Source: Nioella aestuarii | GTDB lineage: Bacteria > Pseudomonadota > Alphaproteobacteria > Rhodobacterales > Rhodobacteraceae | NCBI RefSeq assembly: GCF_050896395.1 | Contig: NZ_JBPBBA010000005.1 | Coordinates: 62,001-126,000, forward strand | DNA length: 64,000 bases | Direction: 5' to 3' | Shown: positions 56,646 through 64,000 of the stretch, piece by piece | Position numbering within the stretch: the first letter of the stretch is position 1 | Layout of the letters: each line of letters begins with the position of its first letter | The notes under the pieces: model-generated | Told to the model about the DNA's origin: nothing | The model's input: the letters and a program-made list of their open reading frames with translations, nothing else | Database searches by the model: none | Made by a program: the position numbers and the translations under genes

Positions 56646-58388
56646 TCAGTTCCAGCAGGTCACCAGAACCGCCAGATCGCTGCCATAACGGGCCAGAGCG
56701 TTGCGGGTCATGGGATCGGCCTGCACGGGGGCGGCGTTGACGGTGACGCCTGCCCCGCCAAGGAATTCCGCCATCCGATCACCGCGCAGGGCAAAGCTGA
56801 CGCCTTCGGGCAGGGCGCGGCCGGTGTCCGGCTCGGGAAGAACCATGCCGATAACGGCTCCGGTGGCGTCCAGAACCGGGGCACCGGCCTCGGATGGTTC
56901 GATCGACATCTCGAGGCGGGCCATCGTGTCCTCGCCGTTGAGCCCCTGCATATCGGCCAGCGTGCCGAAATTCATCGACGCCGCGCCAAGTGCGCCTTCA
57001 TAGGGGTAGCCAGCCACCGCCACATCGGTGCGGATGCGCGCGGGAATGGTCGGGAAACCGGCATAGATCGACGGGGCCAGCGATTGCGTCGGGCGCAGAA
57101 CGGCCAGCCCAAGCGCTGGGTCGGAATGGGCGACAGTCATCTCGTAGCGGTCATTGACCAGCACGCGGGTGCAGGACGCCACAGCCTCGGCAGTGGTCAG
57201 CACGGTGCCGGTGTTGTCGAGGTAGAAGCCACTGCGCGCCCGGTCGGGCTGACGCACTTCCAGCCCGGCCATCAGGTCCACGCCCTGTTCCATGCCAGGA
57301 TCAACCGCGCCGGGGTCGAGCGTGCCGCCATAGGTGGAGAAACTGTCTTCCATCATGTCCAGAACACGGGTCATCTGCTGATCCCGCTCGGGCGTCCAGA
57401 TCAGCGTGAAGCCCTTGATCTGGCCATCTTCCAGCCGTGCAACGGTATGGCTGCGCAGGGTGTCCGACTGACCGGTCAGCACGAAGCTGTTGGACCGGCG
57501 GTTGCGCTCGCCTTCCAGTGGCACGATCTCCAGCGTCTGCATGATCTCGTAGAGACCGCCAAGCGTGGCTTCGCTGCCTTCCTGGCTGATCAGCAGAACC
57601 TGAACGCCGGAATCACCGACGGAATCGAACTGGGCGAACGGAAACTCGTAGCGGGTGAACTCGACAATTGCCAAAGGCAGGTCGATCTCGATTCCCGCCC
57701 GTTCATCACGCACGGTCTGCATTCCAAGCGCATCGAGCTCACCCTGATAGGCGGCCAGCAATTGCGCCCGCTGGCGGGTGGTCAGGACGCCGGTTTCTTC
57801 ATAGCCCTGCGCCGCTTGCCAGGCGGACATGGCGCCGCGGGTGCCGGGGCCGAAGGCGCCGTCGATGCCGGAATTGTAGAAGCCGAACCATTGCATTGCG
57901 ATTTGCAGCGCCTCGCGGCCTGCCTGATCGAGCTGCGCCTCGCTTTGCCGGGCTTCGGCCACGGTTTCCTCTGGGATCACCGGTTCAGCAGGCTGCTGGG
58001 TCTCGCCGATGACCGGTGCATCGGTCACCGTACCAGGGGTCAAGGTATTGGCGCCAATGGGGAAAAACTGCTGCTGGTAGATATCGACCTCGGACAGATA
58101 GCTGTCCTGAGGGATCGCGCCTTGGGCGCGCAACTGGTTCAAAACCGTTGCGCCTTCGGCAGGCGTGTAGGGCCCAAGCGCGATGGCGTACCAGCCGGTG
58201 CGCAGCCGGTAGCCATTCACCGCCGGCAGTAGCCTAGAATAGGCACGAACCCGGCCCTCGGCAGTTGCCAGATCCGGATGAGCCTCCACCTGGACCCAAA
58301 CGCGGTCCTGTGCCTGGGCGTCATTGGCCCCGAATACGGCCGTACCCAGAATAATCAAAAGACACAAAACAATCCGGCGTGCTGCCAT
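56646..58388 (-). CDS. Secreted SPOR/PG-binding/trypsin-fold protein, likely inactive
   Basis: A 580-residue exported protein. Signal peptide 1-26 (ends AQA); a SPOR-like repeat about 30-110; a PG_binding_1 domain about 150-220 (LQIAMQWFGFYNSGIDGAFG); and a C-terminal trypsin-like domain about 380-560. In that domain the usual TNAHVV becomes TTAEAV (His lost), DPALGLAVL keeps the Asp region, and the GNSGGP of the Ser loop becomes PSEAGAP. So two of three catalytic residues are missing and a scaffold or sensor role is more likely than proteolysis. The wall-binding domains place it in the periplasm. Confidence 0.78.
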   Translation of the reverse strand: MAARRIVLCLLIILGTAVFGANDAQAQDRVWVQVEAHPDLATAEGRVRAYSRLLPAVNGYRLRTGWYAIALGPYTPAEGATVLNQLRAQGAIPQDSYLSEVDIYQQQFFPIGANTLTPGTVTDAPVIGETQQPAEPVIPEETVAEARQSEAQLDQAGREALQIAMQWFGFYNSGIDGAFGPGTRGAMSAWQAAQGYEETGVLTTRQRAQLLAAYQGELDALGMQTVRDERAGIEIDLPLAIVEFTRYEFPFAQFDSVGDSGVQVLLISQEGSEATLGGLYEIMQTLEIVPLEGERNRRSNSFVLTGQSDTLRSHTVARLEDGQIKGFTLIWTPERDQQMTRVLDMMEDSFSTYGGTLDPGAVDPGMEQGVDLMAGLEVRQPDRARSGFYLDNTGTVLTTAEAVASCTRVLVNDRYEMTVAHSDPALGLAVLRPTQSLAPSIYAGFPTIPARIRTDVAVAGYPYEGALGAASMNFGTLADMQGLNGEDTMARLEMSIEPSEAGAPVLDATGAVIGMVLPEPDTGRALPEGVSFALRGDRMAEFLGGAGVTVNAAPVQADPMTRNALARYGSDLAVLVTCWN

Positions 58389-58553
58389 CCTCTTTCTCCT
58401 AACCCCATGTTTCCTGCGGGCTTCGCCCGTTCACGATCGGCGGCAACCTATCAGACACACCAGCCGATGCACCAGAAATATGCGTGATCGGCCAATTGAC
58501 CATGGCGGGGGGGACCACTATCACACCCCTGCCTTGCAACACCGGGAAATGAC

Positions 58554-59492
58554 ATGGCCGAGAAAAGCACGCCGCCGCGCAGTTTTCAGGAAATCATCCT
58601 GAGGCTCCAGTCCTACTGGGCCACGAAAGGCTGTGCGATCATGCAGCCCTACGACATGGAGGTCGGCGCCGGTACCTTCCATCCGGCCACCACATTGCGC
58701 AGCCTTGGCTCTCAGCCATGGGCCGCCGCTTATGTGCAGCCCTCTCGCCGCCCCACCGACGGGCGTTATGGCGAAAACCCCAACCGGTTGCAGCATTATT
58801 ATCAATACCAGGTGCTGATCAAACCCAGCCCGCCCGATCTGCAAGCGCTGTATCTGGGGTCGCTGGAGGCCATCGGCATCGACATGGACCTGCACGACGT
58901 GCGCTTCGTGGAAGACGACTGGGAAAGCCCGACGCTTGGCGCGTGGGGCCTGGGATGGGAGGTCTGGTGCGACGGTATGGAAGTCAGCCAGTTCACCTAT
59001 TTCCAGCAGGTCGGCGGCCATGACTGCAAGCCGGTCTCGGGCGAGCTCACCTACGGTTTGGAACGGCTGGCGATTTATATCCTCGGTGTCGATCATGTCA
59101 TGGACATGCCCTTCAACGATCCCGACGCGCCGATCCCGCTGACATATGGAGACGTGTTCCGCCAGACGGAGGAGGAATACAGCCGCTTCAATTTCGACAC
59201 GGCGGAAACCGAGATTCTGCTGCGCCACTTTGAAGATGCCGAGGCCGAGTGCGAGGCGATCCTGAGCCATCCGCATGACGACCCCAAGACCGGCAAACGC
59301 ATCATCATGGCGCATCCCGCCTACGACCAGTGCATCAAGGCCAGCCATCTGTTCAACCTGCTCGACGCGCGCGGGGTGATCTCTGTCACCGAACGTCAGG
59401 CCTATATCGGTCGCGTCCGGGCGCTGGCCAAGAAATGCGCCGATGCCTTCGTTCAGACCGGGGCAGGCGGCTGGGTGAACGCGGATGGGTGA
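58554..59492 (+). CDS. glyQ: Glycyl-tRNA synthetase alpha subunit
   Basis: A 312-residue class II synthetase alpha chain. Motif-type segments include FQEIILRLQSYWATKGCAIM (11-30), AYVQPSRRPTDGRYGENPNR and VGGHDCKPVSGELTYGLERL. Forms an alpha2beta2 enzyme with GlyS. The last 8 bases overlap the start of an fkbM-type gene, which is unusual for a glyQS operon. Confidence 0.95.
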   Translation: MAEKSTPPRSFQEIILRLQSYWATKGCAIMQPYDMEVGAGTFHPATTLRSLGSQPWAAAYVQPSRRPTDGRYGENPNRLQHYYQYQVLIKPSPPDLQALYLGSLEAIGIDMDLHDVRFVEDDWESPTLGAWGLGWEVWCDGMEVSQFTYFQQVGGHDCKPVSGELTYGLERLAIYILGVDHVMDMPFNDPDAPIPLTYGDVFRQTEEEYSRFNFDTAETEILLRHFEDAEAECEAILSHPHDDPKTGKRIIMAHPAYDQCIKASHLFNLLDARGVISVTERQAYIGRVRALAKKCADAFVQTGAGGWVNADG

Positions 59493-60213
59493 CTATCCCG
59501 AAATTTCCAGCGTTCGACGTGCGAAGTACAATCTTCTGAGATTTCTTCCGGGACGATACGGGCGTCGCTATCAGGCCAAGCACGAGGAGGTCTTTCTTCA
59601 TGCTGAGCTGCGGAAGCGTCAGGCCGGGCTTGCGGCTGAATTCGATGCTGCGCTGGAGAAATCCAAAGGAAAGATCGCGATTGATCTTGGGGCAAACCTT
59701 GGCGTGTTCACGTCCAAGATGGCTGCTCACGCGTCCAAGGTGTTCGCGTTCGAACCCGACCCATGGACTTGCGAGCTCTTGCGGAAGAACGTTGAAGGCT
59801 TGGCAAATGTCGAAGTCATCGAGGCCGCAGCAGGGGACGGAGAAGGTGTTCTGCCGCTCTATCGCCATGTCGGGTACGCAAAGAACCCGGAGGGGTTGTC
59901 GCAAAGCAGTTCGATCCTGGCAGAGAACCGTGATATCGACCCCCAAGAGGCGTCAGCTCAGGTCAGAGTGATCGACTTTGTCGACTTCCTTCGATCCTGC
60001 AACGGGCAGGTTGGCGTATTGAAGATCGATATCGAAGGCGGTGAACTGGCGCTTCTAAAAGCGTTGCTCGACAGCGACGTTCTGGAACGGATCGACTACA
60101 TCTTCTGTGAAACGCATGAACGGCTTATGCCCGCTGCAGCTGATGATTTTGCCGCCTTGCGTCGCAAAGCAGCAGGCATCGAACACCCTAAAATCAACCT
60201 GGATTGGTTCTGA
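59485..60213 (+). CDS. FkbM-family methyltransferase inserted in the glyQS operon
   Basis: A 242-residue protein with the FkbM fold: IAIDLGANLGVFTSKMAAHA (about 64-83), VFAFEPDPWTCELLRKNV, and the FkbM-typical LKIDIEGGELALLKALL. Probably methylates a hydroxyl of a sugar or lipid. Its ATG lies inside the end of glyQ and its end is 3 bases from the DUF6446 start, so it is cleanly within the operon. Its base and codon choice (more A and T, codons such as AAG/GCA/TCC mix) looks less GC-rich than glyQ and glyS, hinting at acquisition. Confidence 0.78.
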   Translation: MGDYPEISSVRRAKYNLLRFLPGRYGRRYQAKHEEVFLHAELRKRQAGLAAEFDAALEKSKGKIAIDLGANLGVFTSKMAAHASKVFAFEPDPWTCELLRKNVEGLANVEVIEAAAGDGEGVLPLYRHVGYAKNPEGLSQSSSILAENRDIDPQEASAQVRVIDFVDFLRSCNGQVGVLKIDIEGGELALLKALLDSDVLERIDYIFCETHERLMPAAADDFAALRRKAAGIEHPKINLDWF

Positions 60214-60216
60214 CAC

Positions 60217-60738
60217 ATGATGGGGAGAATTCTTGTGTCCGCGATCGTTCTGACCGCCGCCGCCGCCGGCGCCCTTTTGTGGTGGACCGAAACGCGCGCC
60301 TATTATGAGCCGATCAGCATGGAGGCGGTGACGATCAGCGCCACGACCTTCGACGGTGTGGTCGACCCGCTGCCGATCGCCGATTTCGAGGGCATCGACG
60401 CCGACACCTCGCCCCTGCGCTTCCGGGCCTGTTTCACTACGCCCCTGTCGCTGGCCCTGATGACCGAGACCTACCAGCCCTATGACGGTGCCACGCCGCT
60501 CAACACGCCGGGCTGGTTCGACTGCTACGATGCGGGCACCCTGACCCGCGCGCTGGAAGCGGGCACCGGTCTGGCCTTCCTGGGTGAACACAACATCGTC
60601 TACGGCATCGATCAGATCGTGATGATCACCGAAGACGGCCACGGCTATGCCTGGCACCAACTGAACCATTGCGGGGAAGCGGCCTATAGTGGCGATCCCG
60701 TCCCCGAAGACTGCCCGCCCGCGCCCGAGAGGAACTGA
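60217..60738 (+). CDS. DUF6446 family protein
   Basis: A 173-residue protein with an N-terminal membrane anchor (residues 4-22) and a periplasmic part with three or four Cys (RACFTTP, FDCYDAG, NHCGEAAY, EDCPPAP) that could form disulfides. The DUF6446 family is known for standing between glyQ and glyS in roseobacters. Function unknown. Its stop is one base from glyS, so translation is likely coupled. Confidence 0.75.
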   Translation: MMGRILVSAIVLTAAAAGALLWWTETRAYYEPISMEAVTISATTFDGVVDPLPIADFEGIDADTSPLRFRACFTTPLSLALMTETYQPYDGATPLNTPGWFDCYDAGTLTRALEAGTGLAFLGEHNIVYGIDQIVMITEDGHGYAWHQLNHCGEAAYSGDPVPEDCPPAPERN

Positions 60739-60739
60739 C

Positions 60740-62956
60740 ATGCCCGATCTTCTGCTGGAACTGTTCAGTGAGGAAATCCCCGCGCGGATGCAGACCCGCG
60801 CCGCGGAAGACCTTAAGAAACTGGTCACCGACGCGCTGGTCGAGGCCGGGCTGACCTATGCCGGGGCCGGGGCGTTTTCGACCCCGCGCCGTCTGGTGCT
60901 GGCACTGGAGGGGCTGACCGCGGAAAGCCCCGACGTGACAGAGGAACGCAAAGGCCCGCGCACCGATGCGCCTGAAAAAGCGTTGGAAGGCTTTCTGCGC
61001 GCCACCGGTCTGACCAAGGACCAGTTGGAGGTGCGCGACGACAAGAAGGGCCAGACATATTTCGCCAAGATCGTGAAGCCCGGCCGCTCGGCAGAGGATA
61101 TCCTGGCCGAGGTCATCCCCGCCACGATCCGCAATTTCCCCTGGCCCAAATCGATGCGCTGGGGTGCCGGGCCGCTCAGATGGGTGCGCCCGCTGCATTC
61201 GATCCTGTGTATCCTGTCGGATGAAAATGGCGCCCGCGTCGTGCCGCTTGATGTGGACGGCATGGCCGCTGGCAACACGACCGAGGGCCATCGTTTCATG
61301 GCTCCGGGCCGGTTTGCCGTGACCTCGTTCGATGACTATGCTGCCAAACTGAAAAAGGCGTATGTCGTGCTGTCCGCCGAAGAACGGGCCGAGCATATCT
61401 GGCACGACGCCACCAACATGGCCTTTGCCGCCGGGTTGGAGGTCGTGGAAGACAAGGGCCTGTTGGCAGAGGTTGCCGGGCTGGTGGAATGGCCGGTGGT
61501 CCTGATGGGTCCGATTGGCGAGGAATTCCTGTCGCTGCCGCCCGAGGTGCTTCAGACCTCCATGCGGGAACATCAAAAGTTCTTCTCGGTCAAAAACCCT
61601 ACGACGGGCCGGATCGAGCGTTTCATCACCGTGGCCAACCGCGAAACCACCGATCATGGCGCGACCATATTGGCGGGCAATGGCAAGGTGCTGTCGGCGC
61701 GGCTGTCGGATGCGAAATTCTTCTGGGAAAACGATCTGCGCGTGGCCAAATCGGACATGTCCACCTGGACCCGCAGCCTGGAAAACGTGACCTTCCACAA
61801 CAAGCTTGGGACGCAAGCTGCCCGGATCGACCGCATCGCAGCGCTGGCACGCGACCTGGCCCCGGTCGTGGGGGCCGACCCCGATCAGGCGGAGACGGCG
61901 GCACGGATCGCCAAGGCGGATCTCTCGTCCGAGATGGTCTTCGAATTCCCGGAGCTTCAGGGCCTGATGGGCCGTTACTATGCCGAGGCGGCCGGTTACC
62001 CGGCGCAGGTCGCTGCCGCCGCACAGGATCACTATTCGCCCCTCGGCCCGTCCGACGATGTGCCGACCGCGCCCATTTCGGTTGCCGTGGCGCTTGCAGA
62101 CAAGCTGGATACGCTGACGGGCTTCTGGGCGATTGATGAGAAACCTACGGGCTCCAAGGACCCTTATGCGCTGCGGCGCGCAGCCCTGGGGGTGATCCGG
62201 CTGGTCCTGACAAACGGGCTGCGCCTCGATCTCGACCGGTTTTTTGATGCGCAGCTGGTTCGGGTCGAAGCTGCGGTCAATATCAGCCTTGGCGATCCCG
62301 CGCTGTCGGAGCTTTTGCAGGAAATAGCAGAACATGGCGTCTTCGGAGCGGCCTTTCATGCGGTGAAGGAACGTCTGGACGATTTGCACGATGATTTCCT
62401 TGCGCTGGAAAACAAGGTGCCGGATGCCTCCGACGACCTTCTGCGCTTCACCCATGACCGGCTTAAGGTCCATCTGCGCGATCAGGGCATCCGCCATGAC
62501 GTGATTGACGCCTGCCTTGCCCTGCCGGGCAGCGATGATCTGGCGCGGCTTGTCAAACGAGCAGAGGCGCTGGCGGCGTTCCTCGCATCTGATGACGGCG
62601 AAAACCTCGTTCAGGGGTACAAGCGCGCCGCCAATATCCTTGCTCAGGCAGAGGCAAAGGACGGGGTGGAATACCGCTACGGAGCCGACGTGAAATTCGC
62701 CGAAACCGAAGAGGAAAAGGCGCTCTTTGCGGCGCTTTCCGAAGCAGAGGCTGCCGTTTCCCCGGCGCTTGAGGCCGATGATTTCCCCGCCGCCATGTCC
62801 GCCCTGGCCGGTCTTCGTGCGCCTATCGACGCGTTTTTCGAGGCGGTACAGGTGAACGCCGACAACGCCGTTCTGCGACGCAACCGTCTGAACCTGCTGC
62901 ACGAGATCACCGCCAGCTGCGCCAAGATTGCGGACCTGTCCCGGATCGAGGGCTGA
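60740..62956 (+). CDS. glyS: Glycyl-tRNA synthetase beta subunit
   Basis: A 738-residue beta chain. LLLELFSEEIPARMQTRAAE (4-23) is the GlyS N-terminal signature; FPWPKSMRWG, LQTSMREHQKFFSVKNPTTG and LADKLDTLTGFW follow, ending with the anticodon-binding region (VNADNAVLRRNRLNLL). AGGAACTGAC precedes the ATG. The stretch after the stop contains adjacent hairpins (62989-63028). Confidence 0.94.
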   Translation: MPDLLLELFSEEIPARMQTRAAEDLKKLVTDALVEAGLTYAGAGAFSTPRRLVLALEGLTAESPDVTEERKGPRTDAPEKALEGFLRATGLTKDQLEVRDDKKGQTYFAKIVKPGRSAEDILAEVIPATIRNFPWPKSMRWGAGPLRWVRPLHSILCILSDENGARVVPLDVDGMAAGNTTEGHRFMAPGRFAVTSFDDYAAKLKKAYVVLSAEERAEHIWHDATNMAFAAGLEVVEDKGLLAEVAGLVEWPVVLMGPIGEEFLSLPPEVLQTSMREHQKFFSVKNPTTGRIERFITVANRETTDHGATILAGNGKVLSARLSDAKFFWENDLRVAKSDMSTWTRSLENVTFHNKLGTQAARIDRIAALARDLAPVVGADPDQAETAARIAKADLSSEMVFEFPELQGLMGRYYAEAAGYPAQVAAAAQDHYSPLGPSDDVPTAPISVAVALADKLDTLTGFWAIDEKPTGSKDPYALRRAALGVIRLVLTNGLRLDLDRFFDAQLVRVEAAVNISLGDPALSELLQEIAEHGVFGAAFHAVKERLDDLHDDFLALENKVPDASDDLLRFTHDRLKVHLRDQGIRHDVIDACLALPGSDDLARLVKRAEALAAFLASDDGENLVQGYKRAANILAQAEAKDGVEYRYGADVKFAETEEEKALFAALSEAEAAVSPALEADDFPAAMSALAGLRAPIDAFFEAVQVNADNAVLRRNRLNLLHEITASCAKIADLSRIEG

Positions 62957-62988
62957 TCGCTCTTTCCGTCTGGCTCAAGTACCGAGGA

Positions 62989-63028
62989 TTTGGGACCCAA
63001 AAGAGCCAATGCTCTTGAAAAGAGCATT
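62989..63028. repeat. Adjacent hairpins after glyS
   Basis: TTTGGG-A-CCCAAA (62989-63001) followed by AATGCTCTT-GAA-AAGAGCATT (63008-63028). Both arms are perfect but the units are smaller and less regular than the other paired palindromes, and an AAAAGAGC direct repeat allows other pairings. Could end the glyS transcript. Confidence 0.5.
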
Positions 63029-63212
63029 TGGGCCGGATCGCTGCCACGGGCACCGATCCGAACCTCCCCTCTCTGGATCGCGGCCTGCAGGGCCGCGCGG
63101 GTCGACGTGCCGAAGGCACGGCGAAAATCCGGGGCCAACAAACGCCGCACTGGACCCGGCGCGATTCCTCTGTATGGTCGCGACAACCTGTTTTTCTGCA
63201 AGTGCGAAGAAA

Positions 63213-64000
63213 ATGCCCGACCGCCCGGATATCGTCCAGATCACGCCGACCGCGCCGATTGCCAAGGATATGCATGGCAACCGCGCCAAATGTCTGCAAC
63301 GCCTGTTGCGGCTTGATCTGCCTGTGCCGCTTTCCGTGGCCCTGTCATTTGACATCGTGCGCCGGCTGGCACAGGGCTATGTCCCTGACATGGGTGCTTT
63401 GGCTGCGATTTTTGCCGAGGGTGATCTGCTCTCCGTCCGGTCCTCCAGCGAGGCGCCCGATTGGGGCGGGCCGGGGACGGTGCTCAATATCGGCATGAAT
63501 GATGCCATCGCCGCGCGCATCGCTGAAGAGCATGGCCAATCTGCGGCTGACCAGCTCTATTTGTCCTTCATTCGTGCCTATGCGGTCGATGTTCTGCGTC
63601 TTGATGAAGACCTCTTCGCCGACCCAATCACCCCACGCATCGCGCTCAACCATTTCGAAGACGAGATGGAGGAGCCCTTCCCTCAGGATGTTGAAACGCA
63701 GCTGACCGAGGTCCTGCGTTCGATGGCGCGCGCGTGGGAGGGCACCTCGGCCCGCCTTCTGCGTCAGGCCAAGGGCGCACCGGCCGATGCGGGGTTGGGT
63801 CTTGTCGTGCAGCGCATGGCACTTTCCATCGGCAAGGAAGAGACCGGCGCGGGTGTTCTTCAGTTTGTGTCCACCGATACCGGAGAACCGCAGATCACCG
63901 GCCGCTACCTTCCCCAAAGCCAGGGGCGCGCGGCGCTGAGCGAGGCGGATGCCCAGTTCATTGAAACCGATGCGCGCGGCACAGCGTTGGGGGATCGTTG
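63213..64000 (+). CDS. PPDK-like PEP/pyruvate-binding protein (5' part)
   Basis: The first 262 codons of a gene that runs off the window. The reading is MPDRPDIVQITPTAPIAKDM then HGNRAKCLQRLLRLDLPVPL. VRSSSEAPDWGGPGTVLNIG corresponds to the PPDK loop that normally reads VRSGA...SMPGMMDTVLNLG, but is diverged, and the GGKGANLAEM start is absent. So it belongs to the pyruvate phosphate dikinase fold but not to the canonical enzyme. It follows glyS, where ppdK often lies in this group. Only the N-terminal nucleotide-binding part is seen. Confidence 0.7.
   Translation, partial: MPDRPDIVQITPTAPIAKDMHGNRAKCLQRLLRLDLPVPLSVALSFDIVRRLAQGYVPDMGALAAIFAEGDLLSVRSSSEAPDWGGPGTVLNIGMNDAIAARIAEEHGQSAADQLYLSFIRAYAVDVLRLDEDLFADPITPRIALNHFEDEMEEPFPQDVETQLTEVLRSMARAWEGTSARLLRQAKGAPADAGLGLVVQRMALSIGKEETGAGVLQFVSTDTGEPQITGRYLPQSQGRAALSEADAQFIETDARGTALGDR

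Noticed and set aside
60626..62902. A 758-codon open frame on the minus strand
   Set aside because: Antisense to glyS, with no domain and His/Arg/Gly-rich composition typical of a shadow frame.
1..64000. tRNA, rRNA, CRISPR arrays, insertion sequences or prophage
   Set aside because: No cloverleaf, rRNA-like segment, spaced direct repeats, transposase or phage gene was seen in genes or gaps.

Overview
The window reads as chromosomal DNA of a GC-rich alphaproteobacterium of the Rhodobacteraceae (Roseobacter group). Grounds for this are the gene content: an Hsp20-DUF1150 pair, YdcH/DUF465, UbiK, DUF1127, DUF2585 and DUF6446 proteins, the glyQ...glyS order with a DUF6446 gene between, a SAM-II riboswitch in front of metZ, and a bifunctional ATP sulfurylase/APS kinase. 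I saw no rRNA, tRNA, insertion sequence, prophage or CRISPR array. Coding density is high and most transcription units are short.

Layout. 1-7.1 kb: end of a membrane protein gene, DUF2585, a lone phnM, an EamA transporter, a Nudix hydrolase, a secreted lipase-like protein, purEK, and a small heat-shock operon behind a sigma-32-like promoter. 7.1-15.2 kb: secreted beta-rich protein, Hint-domain protein, a fusion of a MarR-type DNA-binding domain to ATP sulfurylase/APS kinase, amino-acid-type binding protein, LysR regulator, HExxH secreted protein, trxB, small lipoprotein. 15.4-20 kb: Lrp regulator, TPR-sulfotransferase (a possible consumer of the PAPS made by the fusion enzyme), and a LysR/dehydrogenase divergent pair. 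20-28 kb: pgeF, midA-like methyltransferase, lgt (leftward), then ubiK, a gene-free 0.5 kb with DnaA-box-like words, and ybjN, proC, csaA-like, a 2-hydroxyacid dehydrogenase and a secreted protein (rightward), and tdk.

28-37.5 kb: a MarR regulator divergent from a cytochrome P450 over duplicated operators, a GFA protein, a LysR regulator divergent from an aldolase / membrane di-iron hydroxylase / sulfatase operon, then sigma factor, anti-sigma factor and subtilisin-like protease in one operon. 37.5-38.3 kb holds two small transcription units with near-identical promoters. 38.4-42.6 kb: AbrB-type membrane protein, CaiB-type CoA-transferase, dtd, a second Hsp20 and a nitroreductase.

42.6-50 kb is the most system-like region: a leftward run encoding a double zinc-ribbon membrane protein, cytochrome b561, RidA, SPFH-GYF protein, DUF2927 lipoprotein, TelA, XpaC, an unlisted 29-residue membrane peptide, and TerC. 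It recalls the zinc-ribbon/SPFH and TelA/TerC genes of Firmicutes envelope-stress operons. 50-64 kb: SAM-II riboswitch and metZ operon, folE2, DUF1127, trkH, a DJ-1/PfpI protein, a protease-fold protein lacking its catalytic residues, and the glyQ-[fkbM insert]-DUF6446-glyS operon followed by a truncated PPDK-like gene.

A recurrent non-coding theme is pairs of perfect 20-22 nt palindromes separated by 2-5 nt, lying just outside genes, whose stems differ in sequence but whose architecture is the same.
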